Shown here piece by piece: positions 1-6,703 of a DNA stretch of 8,797 nt. Made by a program: the position numbers and the translations under genes. Location: positions 1-8,797 of the forward strand of contig DAHVAI010000253.1 in NCBI GenBank assembly GCA_027314685.1, in the 5' to 3' direction. Under the pieces are notes generated by a model. That model made no database searches. It was not told where the DNA came from and was given only the letters and a program-made list of their open reading frames with translations. Each line of letters begins with the position of its first letter. Within the stretch, counting starts at the first letter, position 1. This DNA is from Nitrososphaerota archaeon (GTDB lineage Archaea; Thermoproteota; Nitrososphaeria; Nitrososphaerales; CADDZS01).

Positions 1-840
1 GTGGAGGTATTTAATGCTCTTCAGAATTTTCATTCGACAACCGCGAACAAACTGATGGCCGCCGAGGTCATGACGGCACTCAGCGCTCAGAACATTCAGA
101 ACCTTGGGCAGGTCTTGAGAAATCTCGATCAACAAGTGAGAAATCTAAATGTTCCCAAAGAGCTGTCAGCTGGGGTCGCTGCCTCGATCATGGCAGGTAG
201 AAGATTTGATGGAACCTACCCAATGGATCGTTTTGCTCAATTCAGACAACAGACTCTGTCGCCCGAGGCTGCGTCGATTCTCTCTGTTCTGAATGTTCCG
301 TATGACGCACTTAGTTCAAAGTTCCAGATGCTCAGATCAATGTTCAGCTCTTGGGGATACATGGATTCTGAAGACACGGAAATTGCTTCTGCGTTTCTCG
401 CAATCGGGGAATTGAATGCTGACGAAGTGCAAGGGAAGTTGAAGTACATTGTGGAGCAGTTGCATAACTACCTGCAGTATCCACTGGTTGCAGCCGCGAT
501 ACTTGCGTCCATACCGGTTTTTGAAGCTCATGAAGTCCTAGACCTGATGGAGAAAGCGGTCACTCTGCTCTCTGCGTATTCTGTTGGACTTGAGCGGTCT
601 GAAACTGTTGCTCTGGCGGTCAGGATGATCCACGGCGTTCGAAACGAGCTCGTAAAGGAAGTCGATTCTACTGCAAAGATTACTCAAACCCCGGTTCAAT
701 TCACATACGCACCTCATCCAGGCCTCTTCTTCTGGTACTATCCTGTAATCATAGCTCACTCGACATACCATTCAGCGTTTGGTGGTATGGGAGGTTTCCA
801 TCCGGCTCATAGTCACGGAGTTGGAGGATTTGCAGGTTGA
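1..840 (+). CDS. alpha-helical repeat protein of unknown function with Gly/His-rich C-terminus (possibly 5'-truncated by the window edge)
   Basis: The frame is open from base 1, where a GTG could be the start. Nothing upstream is visible, so the N-terminus may be incomplete. The 279-residue product has no signal peptide. Residues 20-210 are predicted helical, with a loose repeat of about 35-42 residues around segments beginning near 88, 127, 161 and 200. Each segment has an Ala-rich helix (AAAILASIPVF at 164-174 is the clearest) followed by an amphipathic helix, which suggests an alpha-solenoid. An aromatic stretch (LFFWYYPVII, 242-251) and a Gly/His tail (GGMGGFHPAHSHGVGGFAG, 261-279) end the protein. 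The tail could bind metal or membrane, but that is a guess. The repeat pattern recalls DUF4003-type proteins; I cannot confirm membership. The stop lies about 100 bases before the most likely start of the next gene, so co-transcription is possible. Coding is confident; function is unknown. Confidence 0.75.
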   Translation: MEVFNALQNFHSTTANKLMAAEVMTALSAQNIQNLGQVLRNLDQQVRNLNVPKELSAGVAASIMAGRRFDGTYPMDRFAQFRQQTLSPEAASILSVLNVPYDALSSKFQMLRSMFSSWGYMDSEDTEIASAFLAIGELNADEVQGKLKYIVEQLHNYLQYPLVAAAILASIPVFEAHEVLDLMEKAVTLLSAYSVGLERSETVALAVRMIHGVRNELVKEVDSTAKITQTPVQFTYAPHPGLFFWYYPVIIAHSTYHSAFGGMGGFHPAHSHGVGGFAG

Positions 841-926
841 AGCAACTTGCAAGAACGCTCAAAAGGTTGGGAAGCGCTCATAATTCAGATGACTCGCGTC
901 GTATCATGGTCTCATTCAAGAATTTC

Positions 927-934
927 GGTGGGAG
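927..934 (+). promoter_or_regulatory. ribosome binding site selecting TTG 942
   Basis: GGTGGGAG lies 7 bases before TTG 942 and matches part of the archaeal anti-Shine-Dalgarno complement (GGAGGTGA). Neither alternative start (TTG 837, ATG 906) has a comparable site, and only the 942 start puts the signal peptide at the extreme N-terminus. Confidence 0.5.
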
Positions 935-941
935 AGAACAG

Positions 942-2021
942 TTGAACACCAAGTCAGTCTTTGGCGCTGCGCTATTTGCATTCTTGCTCTTGTTTTCGCT
1001 CGCAACCAATATGCACTTTGCTTCCGCATACACTCCTCAGAAGGGCGATTCTTTCAACTACTCGGAGACCACCACGGTTAACAATGGTAACGGGGTCTAT
1101 ACTGGATACACCGATCAGCTTAACACAACTGGAATGGAACAAGTGAATTCCGTTAATGGAAGCATTGTGAATACCCATTATAGCTACTCTTACAAGTACA
1201 GCAGCAACCAAGGAAATTCTACATCAAGTTCAGATTCTGGCAATTACACGTGGTCGTCAAGCTCGTTCACCTATGTGAACGGAACTGACAACGAACTCGG
1301 GTTCGGAGGAATTTCTTACGCCAAGCCGCTCTACGTTTGGTTCGCCGTTAACACTTCACTATCTGTTGGAAGCATCTTCTTTGTCCTCAATTCGCAACTT
1401 ACGGTGCTGTCAAAGAATTTCACGTTCTATCTGCCAACGGAGGACAGATACGTGCAGACCATCCAAACAGAAGGAACAGGTCAGTATCAACGCAATGATT
1501 CGTATGGCATCTTCACAGCATCATACACATGGTTTGTGTATTTCGACCCCAACACAGGATATATCGTGGGATACAATTATGTCGAACAAGACACCGGACA
1601 ATATCAAGGACAGACAGGAAGCTTCACTTACACTGACGATCTATACGTGACATCCACTAGCTACTCGCTGACGACCGAAAGCCCGACAAGCAGTTCCACA
1701 ATCACAACTGCAACAACTTCACAGAGTGTGGTCATACTTCCAACTTTTGTCCCCTATCTTGCTGCAATAGCAGTAATTGTGTTAATCATCGTGGTTGCTG
1801 TCTATGCTGCGACAAGACGAGGTCGAGGACGTCTTCCAAAGCATCAGTACACTCCACCAAGTACGCCTTCAACACCTTACCAGTCCAAGATCGATTTGGG
1901 ATCCAAACCACCCGAGCAAGTAGTGATAAAAGAAGTTGCTAAGGTGAACTGCAAATATTGCGGTACATTGATTCCGACGACGGCTGATCGGTGCCCGTAT
2001 TGTGGTGGACCAAGACAGTGA
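942..2021 (+). CDS. secreted, membrane-anchored glycoprotein-like protein with cytoplasmic C-terminal zinc ribbon
   Basis: The frame is open from TTG 837 (overlapping the previous stop) and also has an ATG at 906. I prefer TTG 942 because GGTGGGAG (927-934) sits 7 bases upstream and the protein then starts with a clean signal peptide: MNTKSVFG, a hydrophobic core, and an ASA cleavage-type site at residues 27-29. From there the product is 359 residues. The ectodomain is rich in Ser, Thr, Asn and Tyr and carries nine NxS/T sequons within roughly its first 170 residues, consistent with archaeal N-glycosylation. A Ser/Thr stalk precedes one membrane helix at about 268-290. The positive stop-transfer sequence RRGRGR and a Pro/Thr-rich linker follow. 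The last 23 residues are a zinc ribbon with CKYC (337, 340) and CPYC (351, 354). Topology would be outside-to-inside, so the ribbon faces the cytoplasm. No enzyme motif is seen. A role as surface receptor or binding protein signalling inward is inference. Confidence 0.85.
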   Translation: MNTKSVFGAALFAFLLLFSLATNMHFASAYTPQKGDSFNYSETTTVNNGNGVYTGYTDQLNTTGMEQVNSVNGSIVNTHYSYSYKYSSNQGNSTSSSDSGNYTWSSSSFTYVNGTDNELGFGGISYAKPLYVWFAVNTSLSVGSIFFVLNSQLTVLSKNFTFYLPTEDRYVQTIQTEGTGQYQRNDSYGIFTASYTWFVYFDPNTGYIVGYNYVEQDTGQYQGQTGSFTYTDDLYVTSTSYSLTTESPTSSSTITTATTSQSVVILPTFVPYLAAIAVIVLIIVVAVYAATRRGRGRLPKHQYTPPSTPSTPYQSKIDLGSKPPEQVVIKEVAKVNCKYCGTLIPTTADRCPYCGGPRQ

Positions 2022-2058
2022 GATCTTCGCAGCGTCCTGAGGATAAAAGTGACAGACT

Positions 2059-3291
2059 TTGAACAATGCGATCTCTCGAACCTCTCCAATAAAGCTAAGG
2101 GGGATTCCCATCGAGCTCGACGTGTACGAAGGTGCCGGGACTATAACCAACAAGCATTTTCAAAACTTCAAAATGCCCGACTTTGAGAAATTGTATCTAC
2201 CTGACAGCCTGAGGCCCTTCGCCAAGGTAGAACCTGAAGGGACAAAGGAGCTCCTGATCGACGACAATAGGAGCGCGGTCAGCAGAGAGTCGTACATGTC
2301 AATTGACGGGACGGATTTTTATTTCTCTGTCAAAGGAATAGGGTCAACCACCAGTCCGTTCAGTCGACAGCTGTTCAGGAAGGAGGAGATTTGCAGTCTT
2401 CTCAGAAGCCAAGGAATGAAGGACCGGCTGAACAACTCGAAGGAGAAAGAAAAATTTCCAAGGTATCTTACGGGCGAGTTGTGGTCGAGAGGATGTCCTT
2501 ACGGCTCTCAGGGACTGGAATTCTCATCTATCGCATTGAAAGCAGCGGAGATGTCTGATGCCAGTGCTACATCGATTCACGGTTTCAGGATTGCGCCACT
2601 TGTCAAGATTGTGAAACTTCCCAAATCCCTTCAAGATGAAATTACTCAGGTGTATTGGTACAGAAGGTTCAGACAAAAGATGGTTCAGGAAGCAAGGCTG
2701 GTACCATCAAACGTGAGGATTTATTTCCATTCAGACTGGACCGTTGGTGATGACACTGGAGATCTTTTCGACTTTTTCCACATAGACAGCAACGACAAGG
2801 CGCTCGACTTCATGAAGAACTTTGTTAAGAGTGGCATTGCAATCCTCACACTCTTTGTAAGGTCCATCAGAAACAACGGGAACGACACGTACAGTGGCCT
2901 GGACTTTTACGACGTATGGCTCGACAAGGATGCAGTTCTGGCTCCAGACGGAACCATATTCTGGGTGGATCTCGAGGGGCTCCAAGAAATTACTATCGGA
3001 GGGAAGGACCGAGGCGACCTTGAATTCAACCTCGAGGAAAACATGGAACATCAGATTTACAGATCTCTGTACGAGTTTATGTACGCCTACGAGCAGATAG
3101 ATCGGGAGCGAGTGAAGCGGTTCGGGCATACAATCGACCGCAAAATCCAGTTTGAATACCTACTCAAAGATGCACTTGGAGATGATGAGGTGGTGGACCT
3201 TCACCGCACTCCCGACAGTCTCGAGTTGATCATAGGAAACATCCTTGGAGAAGAGAAACTGACAAAAAGATTCACGATTCTGGATTGGTGA
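2059..3291 (+). CDS. unrecognised 410-residue protein with possible divergent protein-kinase/SelO-like fold
   Basis: TTG 2059 starts the frame 37 bases after the previous stop; AAGTGA (2047-2052) is a weak ribosome site. Internal starts (GTG 2122, ATG 2173) are possible. The protein is soluble and charged, with no signal peptide. Three segments resemble the protein-kinase superfamily, best against SelO (YdiU) pseudokinases. FYFSVKGIGSTTSPFSR (87-103) matches the SelO pattern KGxGxxPYSR with K92 as the ATP lysine. GLEFSSIALKAAEM (152-165) resembles the helix carrying the partner Glu (E154). YDVWLDKDAVLAPDGTIFW plus VDLEGL (284-308) resembles a catalytic loop, a DG turn and a metal-binding DFG-like D304. 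The kinase Asn is replaced by Asp (D291) and there is no HRD. SelO transfers AMP to proteins; whether this one is active cannot be told. It is shorter than SelO (about 480-520 residues) and overall similarity is faint. A GNAT gene follows 47 bases downstream. Confidence 0.8.
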   Translation: MNNAISRTSPIKLRGIPIELDVYEGAGTITNKHFQNFKMPDFEKLYLPDSLRPFAKVEPEGTKELLIDDNRSAVSRESYMSIDGTDFYFSVKGIGSTTSPFSRQLFRKEEICSLLRSQGMKDRLNNSKEKEKFPRYLTGELWSRGCPYGSQGLEFSSIALKAAEMSDASATSIHGFRIAPLVKIVKLPKSLQDEITQVYWYRRFRQKMVQEARLVPSNVRIYFHSDWTVGDDTGDLFDFFHIDSNDKALDFMKNFVKSGIAILTLFVRSIRNNGNDTYSGLDFYDVWLDKDAVLAPDGTIFWVDLEGLQEITIGGKDRGDLEFNLEENMEHQIYRSLYEFMYAYEQIDRERVKRFGHTIDRKIQFEYLLKDALGDDEVVDLHRTPDSLELIIGNILGEEKLTKRFTILDW

Positions 3292-3325
3292 AAGAAAATT
3301 GAACATACAGAAAAGTGAAAACCCT

Positions 3326-3331
3326 AGGTGA
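3326..3331 (+). promoter_or_regulatory. Shine-Dalgarno site for the GNAT gene
   Basis: AGGTGA, a 6-base match to the archaeal 16S 3' end complement, is 7 bases from GTG 3339 but only 1 base from ATG 3333 and downstream of GTG 3315. It therefore decides the start. Confidence 0.6.
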
Positions 3332-3338
3332 GATGCTC

Positions 3339-4103
3339 GTGAGCATTAGAGTCAAGGAAGTAACAATAGAGACAATTGATGAGCAGATCGGCGGCTTACC
3401 TTCAGGTTTGTCATTCTTTGATCCACTTCTCCGTCACGAGGTCAAGGAGACTCTTGAATCCAACGGCGAAGTGTTTGTCTCCGAAGGCTCCGAAGGAAAC
3501 AAGAACGGATTGTTCATCTTTGACAACTACGAGGAGACTGGAACCATATTTACGCAATCCAGACAGGTCTTCGATCATTTTTACAATCTCAAACCATCAA
3601 GCTATATCTTCGCGGAGCTCGAAATAGCCGAGCTTCAGAAGGAACTCTGGAATATCTGGCAGCTCGATGTTGACGCGACGCCGTCAAGCTACAGATTCAA
3701 ACACCAGATAAGCATGGATTATGATGTGAAGGAGATAGAGCAATTTATGACTCTAACTCAACCAGAAACACACAGGAAATGGGTGAGCGTTGCCATAAGC
3801 AATGGTGACAAGTGCTTTGTTGTAAAGATCGCCAACAGAATAGTTGGAATTGCATGGATAAGCATTGTCGATGATATCGCAAGATCGCACAGCGTGTATG
3901 TCGAGCCACAATTCAGAAGAAGAGGAATAATGAGCGATATTATGCAGGCTAGGCTTCTATACCTCAAATCAAGGCATGTGCATACGCTAATCAACGAGGT
4001 TGCGGAATCAAACACAGCATCTTCCTGTCATGTAGTCAAAGCCGGGGAGAAAATCGTAGGCAAAATGTTCCTCTACACCAGTCCCGATACACAATCCGAA
4101 TGA
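3339..4103 (+). CDS. GNAT-family N-acetyltransferase
   Basis: I choose GTG 3339 because AGGTGA (3326-3331) sits 7 bases upstream; GTG 3315 and ATG 3333 are in frame but have no or badly placed sites. This gives 254 residues. The C-terminal half (about 118-245) is a GNAT fold: an acceptor-side helix region, a strand with KCFVVKIANRIVGIAWIS, then the acetyl-CoA loop VEPQFRRRGIM with R193, G196 and M198, and a following helix. NTASSCHVVKAGEKIVGKMF is the usual end of the domain (Asn helix, then the Gly-containing final strands). In the R-x-x-G-x-G/A motif the last small residue is Met, a tolerated but non-canonical change. The N-terminal 115 residues are a separate region, perhaps a second degenerate GNAT-like half as in tandem GNATs. 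The enzyme should transfer acetyl from acetyl-CoA to an amine; the substrate is unknown. It lies between two unrecognised genes with gaps under 50 bases. Confidence 0.88.
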   Translation: MSIRVKEVTIETIDEQIGGLPSGLSFFDPLLRHEVKETLESNGEVFVSEGSEGNKNGLFIFDNYEETGTIFTQSRQVFDHFYNLKPSSYIFAELEIAELQKELWNIWQLDVDATPSSYRFKHQISMDYDVKEIEQFMTLTQPETHRKWVSVAISNGDKCFVVKIANRIVGIAWISIVDDIARSHSVYVEPQFRRRGIMSDIMQARLLYLKSRHVHTLINEVAESNTASSCHVVKAGEKIVGKMFLYTSPDTQSE

Positions 4104-4125
4104 GATACGACCCGAACGATATCTC

Positions 4126-4809
4126 ATGCAGCTTGTGCTAGACCTCCCTGTTCCAGGCGGTCAAACGCGACGGAAGTTTACAATCAGCACCTATTTGTCA
4201 TGCAGGGAAACGCCAAAAAGGTGGCAATTGGCGTATCTAACTATGCTAGCATACGTTTTCTGGCATCGGAGAAAGCAAGAATTTTCGAGAGGCGAGTACG
4301 AAGATACGCTGAAGCAGTTTCATGAAGTGCTCAACGAGTTGCATCTTGAAGGATTCCATGGTTCGCTGGTTGCAAGAATCACTGGCGCACCATGGCTCCA
4401 ACCAGATTCAGACGCGTACGAAGACTGGTATCTTTTGGATGGTTCTGAAGTTCTTGACAGACTAAACGAAGTTGCAGTCCAGGATGCTAGGAAAGGTCCA
4501 CATAATGAAATAGCTCTACGGGCCACTGATTTCAAGGGAGGCCTCTACCAGCTCAAGACTGGCGCTCACTCTTCTATCTCAGGCGAATTTGCCATTTGGC
4601 ACTCAAAACCTGCCGGGACAACTTATGAGGCATTTTACAAGAATCTCTCTGAATACTTGACAGATGAATCAGCTCTGTGGAGAAGGCAGATGACTCTTGG
4701 TCCGACATCAGAATTCTGCCTGACTTCGCATTCCAAAGTGGGAGTGCCTGCTTCTTTCCATCCGATTCTTCTCAGTCGTCAAGTAATCTGTAAGAGCATC
4801 ATCGACTAG
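4126..4809 (+). CDS. hypothetical protein, 227 residues, soluble
   Basis: ATG 4126 follows the GNAT stop by 22 bases with no clear ribosome site, so translation may be coupled to the upstream gene. The product has no signal peptide or membrane helix. The N-terminal strand (QLVLDLPVPGG) and RRKFTIST are followed by a helix-rich stretch with many aromatics and charges (about 30-75). Next come GSLVARITGAPWL and EDWYLLDGSEVLDRLNEVA (about 80-117). GGLYQLKTG (about 138-146) and the C-terminal segment with LWRRQMTLGPTSEFCL (about 184-199) look like edge strands. The alternating strand-helix order would suit a duplicated ferredoxin-like (EthD/dimeric alpha-beta barrel) fold, but no family motif is decisive and I do not recognise the gene. 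Position suggests it belongs to the same transcript as the kinase-like and GNAT genes. Coding is well supported by length, composition and tight spacing. Confidence 0.75.
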   Translation: MQLVLDLPVPGGQTRRKFTISTYLSCRETPKRWQLAYLTMLAYVFWHRRKQEFSRGEYEDTLKQFHEVLNELHLEGFHGSLVARITGAPWLQPDSDAYEDWYLLDGSEVLDRLNEVAVQDARKGPHNEIALRATDFKGGLYQLKTGAHSSISGEFAIWHSKPAGTTYEAFYKNLSEYLTDESALWRRQMTLGPTSEFCLTSHSKVGVPASFHPILLSRQVICKSIID

Positions 4810-4821
4810 TTCTAAAGGCGC

Positions 4822-4907
4822 CTAAATTTATCCTATTCGAGTTTGACATAAACATACTGCTGGGTAGACGAGAAAGGCCCTAAATATCTCCTGCAAATGC
4901 TTTAATG
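4822..4907 (+). promoter_or_regulatory. promoter region of the DUF3311/symporter pair with several TATA-like boxes
   Basis: The 142-base gap 4810-4951 has three AT-rich boxes: CTAAATTTATCC (4822-4833), CTAAATATCTCC (4880-4891) and TTTAATG (4901-4907), the last preceded by purine/A-rich GCAAATGC, as a BRE would be. With the usual archaeal spacing of about 25 bases, the third box would start transcription near 4928-4932, giving a short leader. The first two boxes share CTAAAT-T-TCC and may be alternative promoters or a repeated operator. AGGCGCCT (4816-4823) is an 8-base palindrome next to the first box. Confidence 0.4.
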
Positions 4908-4951
4908 TTTTTTCGCAAAGCTGATAAGACACCCATGTCAGCCCTCACCGC

Positions 4952-5146
4952 ATGAAATCCAAAGACGCTGTTGCAGGTGTACTTATCGCAATTCCCTTCT
5001 TCGTGTACTTCGCTATCCCCTCTTACAACGTCATAAAGCCCGAATGGGGAGGCGTGCCATTCTTCTGGTGGTGGCAAGCAGTATGGCTAGGCATAAGTGC
5101 ACTTCTCTTCTTCCCCGCTGCACTACTTCTTGGGAGGAAGAGCTAG
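4952..5146 (+). CDS. DUF3311 family small membrane protein, putative accessory partner of the SSS symporter
   Basis: This 64-residue protein has two membrane helices, at about 7-24 and 42-60. Between them is the family's signature loop, YNVIKPEWGGVPFFWWWQ (25-42): YN, a Pro, a GG/G-P turn and the aromatic run before Gln. DUF3311 proteins are about this long and are regularly encoded immediately before SSS-family symporters, so it is probably a small subunit or assembly partner. The biochemical role is not established. The stop TAG abuts the ATG of the symporter, and the symporter's ribosome site (GGAGGAAG) lies inside this gene, so the two are translationally linked. No ribosome site precedes ATG 4952; with a promoter box near 4901 the leader would be short. 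A 6-codon reading frame starting at 4935 overlaps the start by ATGA. Confidence 0.9.
   Translation: MKSKDAVAGVLIAIPFFVYFAIPSYNVIKPEWGGVPFFWWWQAVWLGISALLFFPAALLLGRKS
5133..5140 (+). promoter_or_regulatory. ribosome binding site of the symporter inside the DUF3311 gene
   Basis: GGAGGAAG ends 6 bases before ATG 5147 and overlaps the last codons (Gly-Arg-Lys) of DUF3311. It supports the 5147 start. Confidence 0.7.
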
Positions 5147-6670
5147 ATGCTTGCCACGTCAGGACTAATAGCCTTCCTCACGCTTTTTGTCTTCTTCGTC
5201 GCGCTGGGCTTTTTCGCGTCGCGATGGAGAAAGGGTGATCTAAGCGATCTCGGCGAGTGGGCGCTTGCAGGCAAGAGGATGGGGACATATCTTGTCTGGG
5301 TCCTTGTGGGCGCGGATCTCTACACAGCTTACACATTCATTGCGATACCATCAGGCGTGTACGGGAAAGGCGCCATCTACAACTTTGCCGTTCCATACGT
5401 CGCGCTGACCTTCGGCATTGCCATGCTCTTCATGCCAAGGTTTTGGCGCATCGCACGCGAAAAAGGATACATCACAGGTGCCGATTTTGCAAAGGGTACT
5501 TTCAACAGCAGTACGCTTGCGATCATGATCGCTGTAGTTGGAATCGTAGCTGAGCTTCCGTACATCGCGTTGCAGATCGTAGGAATGCAGGCAGTCCTAA
5601 ATACAATGCTCGCCGGTGTATCGGATGTTGCTACTGTCTCCGAGATTTCGCTCATCATCGCTTTCATAGTGCTCGCAGCCTTTACCTATACGAGTGGTCT
5701 TAGAGGCGCAACGCTGACTGCCGTCCTTAAGGACATCCTGATATTCGGAGGAATCATTGCAGTGATAGTAGCTCTCGCAGTAAGCGGCGGACTACACTCT
5801 GGCTTCACGGTCAAACCAGCATACTCGACTCTGGCACCAGCACTCCAGAATGCATACTGGAGTATATTCATAGTGAGCGCGCTCGGATTGTATCTGTACC
5901 CCCACGCAATCAACGGAGTTCTGAGTGGACAAGATGCAGAGAAAGTGAGAAAGAGTACATCGCTCCTTCCCATCTATGGTATGGGTCTCGCATTGCTGGC
6001 ATTATACGGTGTCGCAATATACGGAAACTCTGGCGCCTTGGCTTTCGTAAAAACGCATGGAGGAAGTGGACTCTTGGTCGTCCCTTCTCTGATACAGAGC
6101 GTTCTACCTAGTTGGGCCGCGGGAATAGCCTTCCTCGGGATATTCATCGGCGGTCTCGTACCTGCAGCGATAATGGCGATTTCCCAAGCAAACCTGCTTA
6201 CGAGAAATATTGTTAAGGAGTTCAAACCCAACCTGTCTGCCGCGGACGAGACACGGATAGCAAAGTGGTCGTCAGTCGCCTTCAAGTTCCTAGCCCTAGC
6301 TTTCGTCTTTGTCGTCAATTCAACCTATGCGGTGCAGCTGCAACTTTTCGGAACAATTCTCATTGTCCAGACGCTTCCTTCTATATTCGGCGGTTTGATC
6401 ACTCGCAGGCTGAACAAGTATGGCCTCATAATCGGTCTTATAGCTGGCGAAGTGCTGGGAGTGTTTCTCATGGCTGATGCAAACAAGTTCGGGACGTGGT
6501 CAACTTCGTTCTTCTCTACTCCACCATTCGGAGCCTTGTATGTTGGTGCAACCGCGCTTGCGCTCAACATGATTATTGTGGTGCTCTTAACTTTGGTCGC
6601 ACGGCCAAAGGCCGAAGTACACAGCGAAGAGATTGGGACGTTGAAAGCGACAGAGAGAGCGCCTAACTGA
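5147..6670 (+). CDS. SSS-family sodium:solute symporter, MctP/PanF-like (SLC5 type)
   Basis: This 507-residue integral membrane protein has about 13 hydrophobic helices, the normal size and layout for the family. Family landmarks in order: EWALAGKRMG and GADLYTAYTFIAIPSGVYG (37-73), which form the first helix of the LeuT-fold core; RIAREKGYITGADF (101-114); YTSGLRGATLTAVLKDILIF (181-200); LYLYPHAINGVLSGQ (248-262); and GLVPAAIMAISQANLLTRNI (337-355), which includes the sodium-site helix and the NLLTRNI tag. The YPHAINGVLS segment and the DUF3311 gene upstream are typical of the monocarboxylate (pyruvate/lactate/alanine) permease MctP group and related transporters. It should import an organic anion driven by sodium or protons. 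The substrate cannot be fixed from sequence; pantothenate-type relatives remain possible. Transcription probably ends in the hairpin/T-tract region after 6700. Confidence 0.92.
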   Translation: MLATSGLIAFLTLFVFFVALGFFASRWRKGDLSDLGEWALAGKRMGTYLVWVLVGADLYTAYTFIAIPSGVYGKGAIYNFAVPYVALTFGIAMLFMPRFWRIAREKGYITGADFAKGTFNSSTLAIMIAVVGIVAELPYIALQIVGMQAVLNTMLAGVSDVATVSEISLIIAFIVLAAFTYTSGLRGATLTAVLKDILIFGGIIAVIVALAVSGGLHSGFTVKPAYSTLAPALQNAYWSIFIVSALGLYLYPHAINGVLSGQDAEKVRKSTSLLPIYGMGLALLALYGVAIYGNSGALAFVKTHGGSGLLVVPSLIQSVLPSWAAGIAFLGIFIGGLVPAAIMAISQANLLTRNIVKEFKPNLSAADETRIAKWSSVAFKFLALAFVFVVNSTYAVQLQLFGTILIVQTLPSIFGGLITRRLNKYGLIIGLIAGEVLGVFLMADANKFGTWSTSFFSTPPFGALYVGATALALNMIIVVLLTLVARPKAEVHSEEIGTLKATERAPN

Positions 6671-6703
6671 CGCGCGATTCTCTGAATACAAACCGCCACC
6701 GTA

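Noticed and set aside
2731..3129. 132-codon minus-strand frame inside the kinase-like gene
   Set aside because: Antisense to the best-patterned part of the plus-strand protein, with no promoter, ribosome site or motif.
4100..4141. Fourteen-codon frame starting at the GNAT stop (ATGA) overlapping the next gene
   Set aside because: Stops within the next gene's first codons, with no ribosome site or conservation clue; the overlap is likely chance.
5686..6318. Long minus-strand frames opposite the symporter
   Set aside because: They are antisense shadows of a well-conserved membrane protein; the coding signal is clearly on the plus strand.
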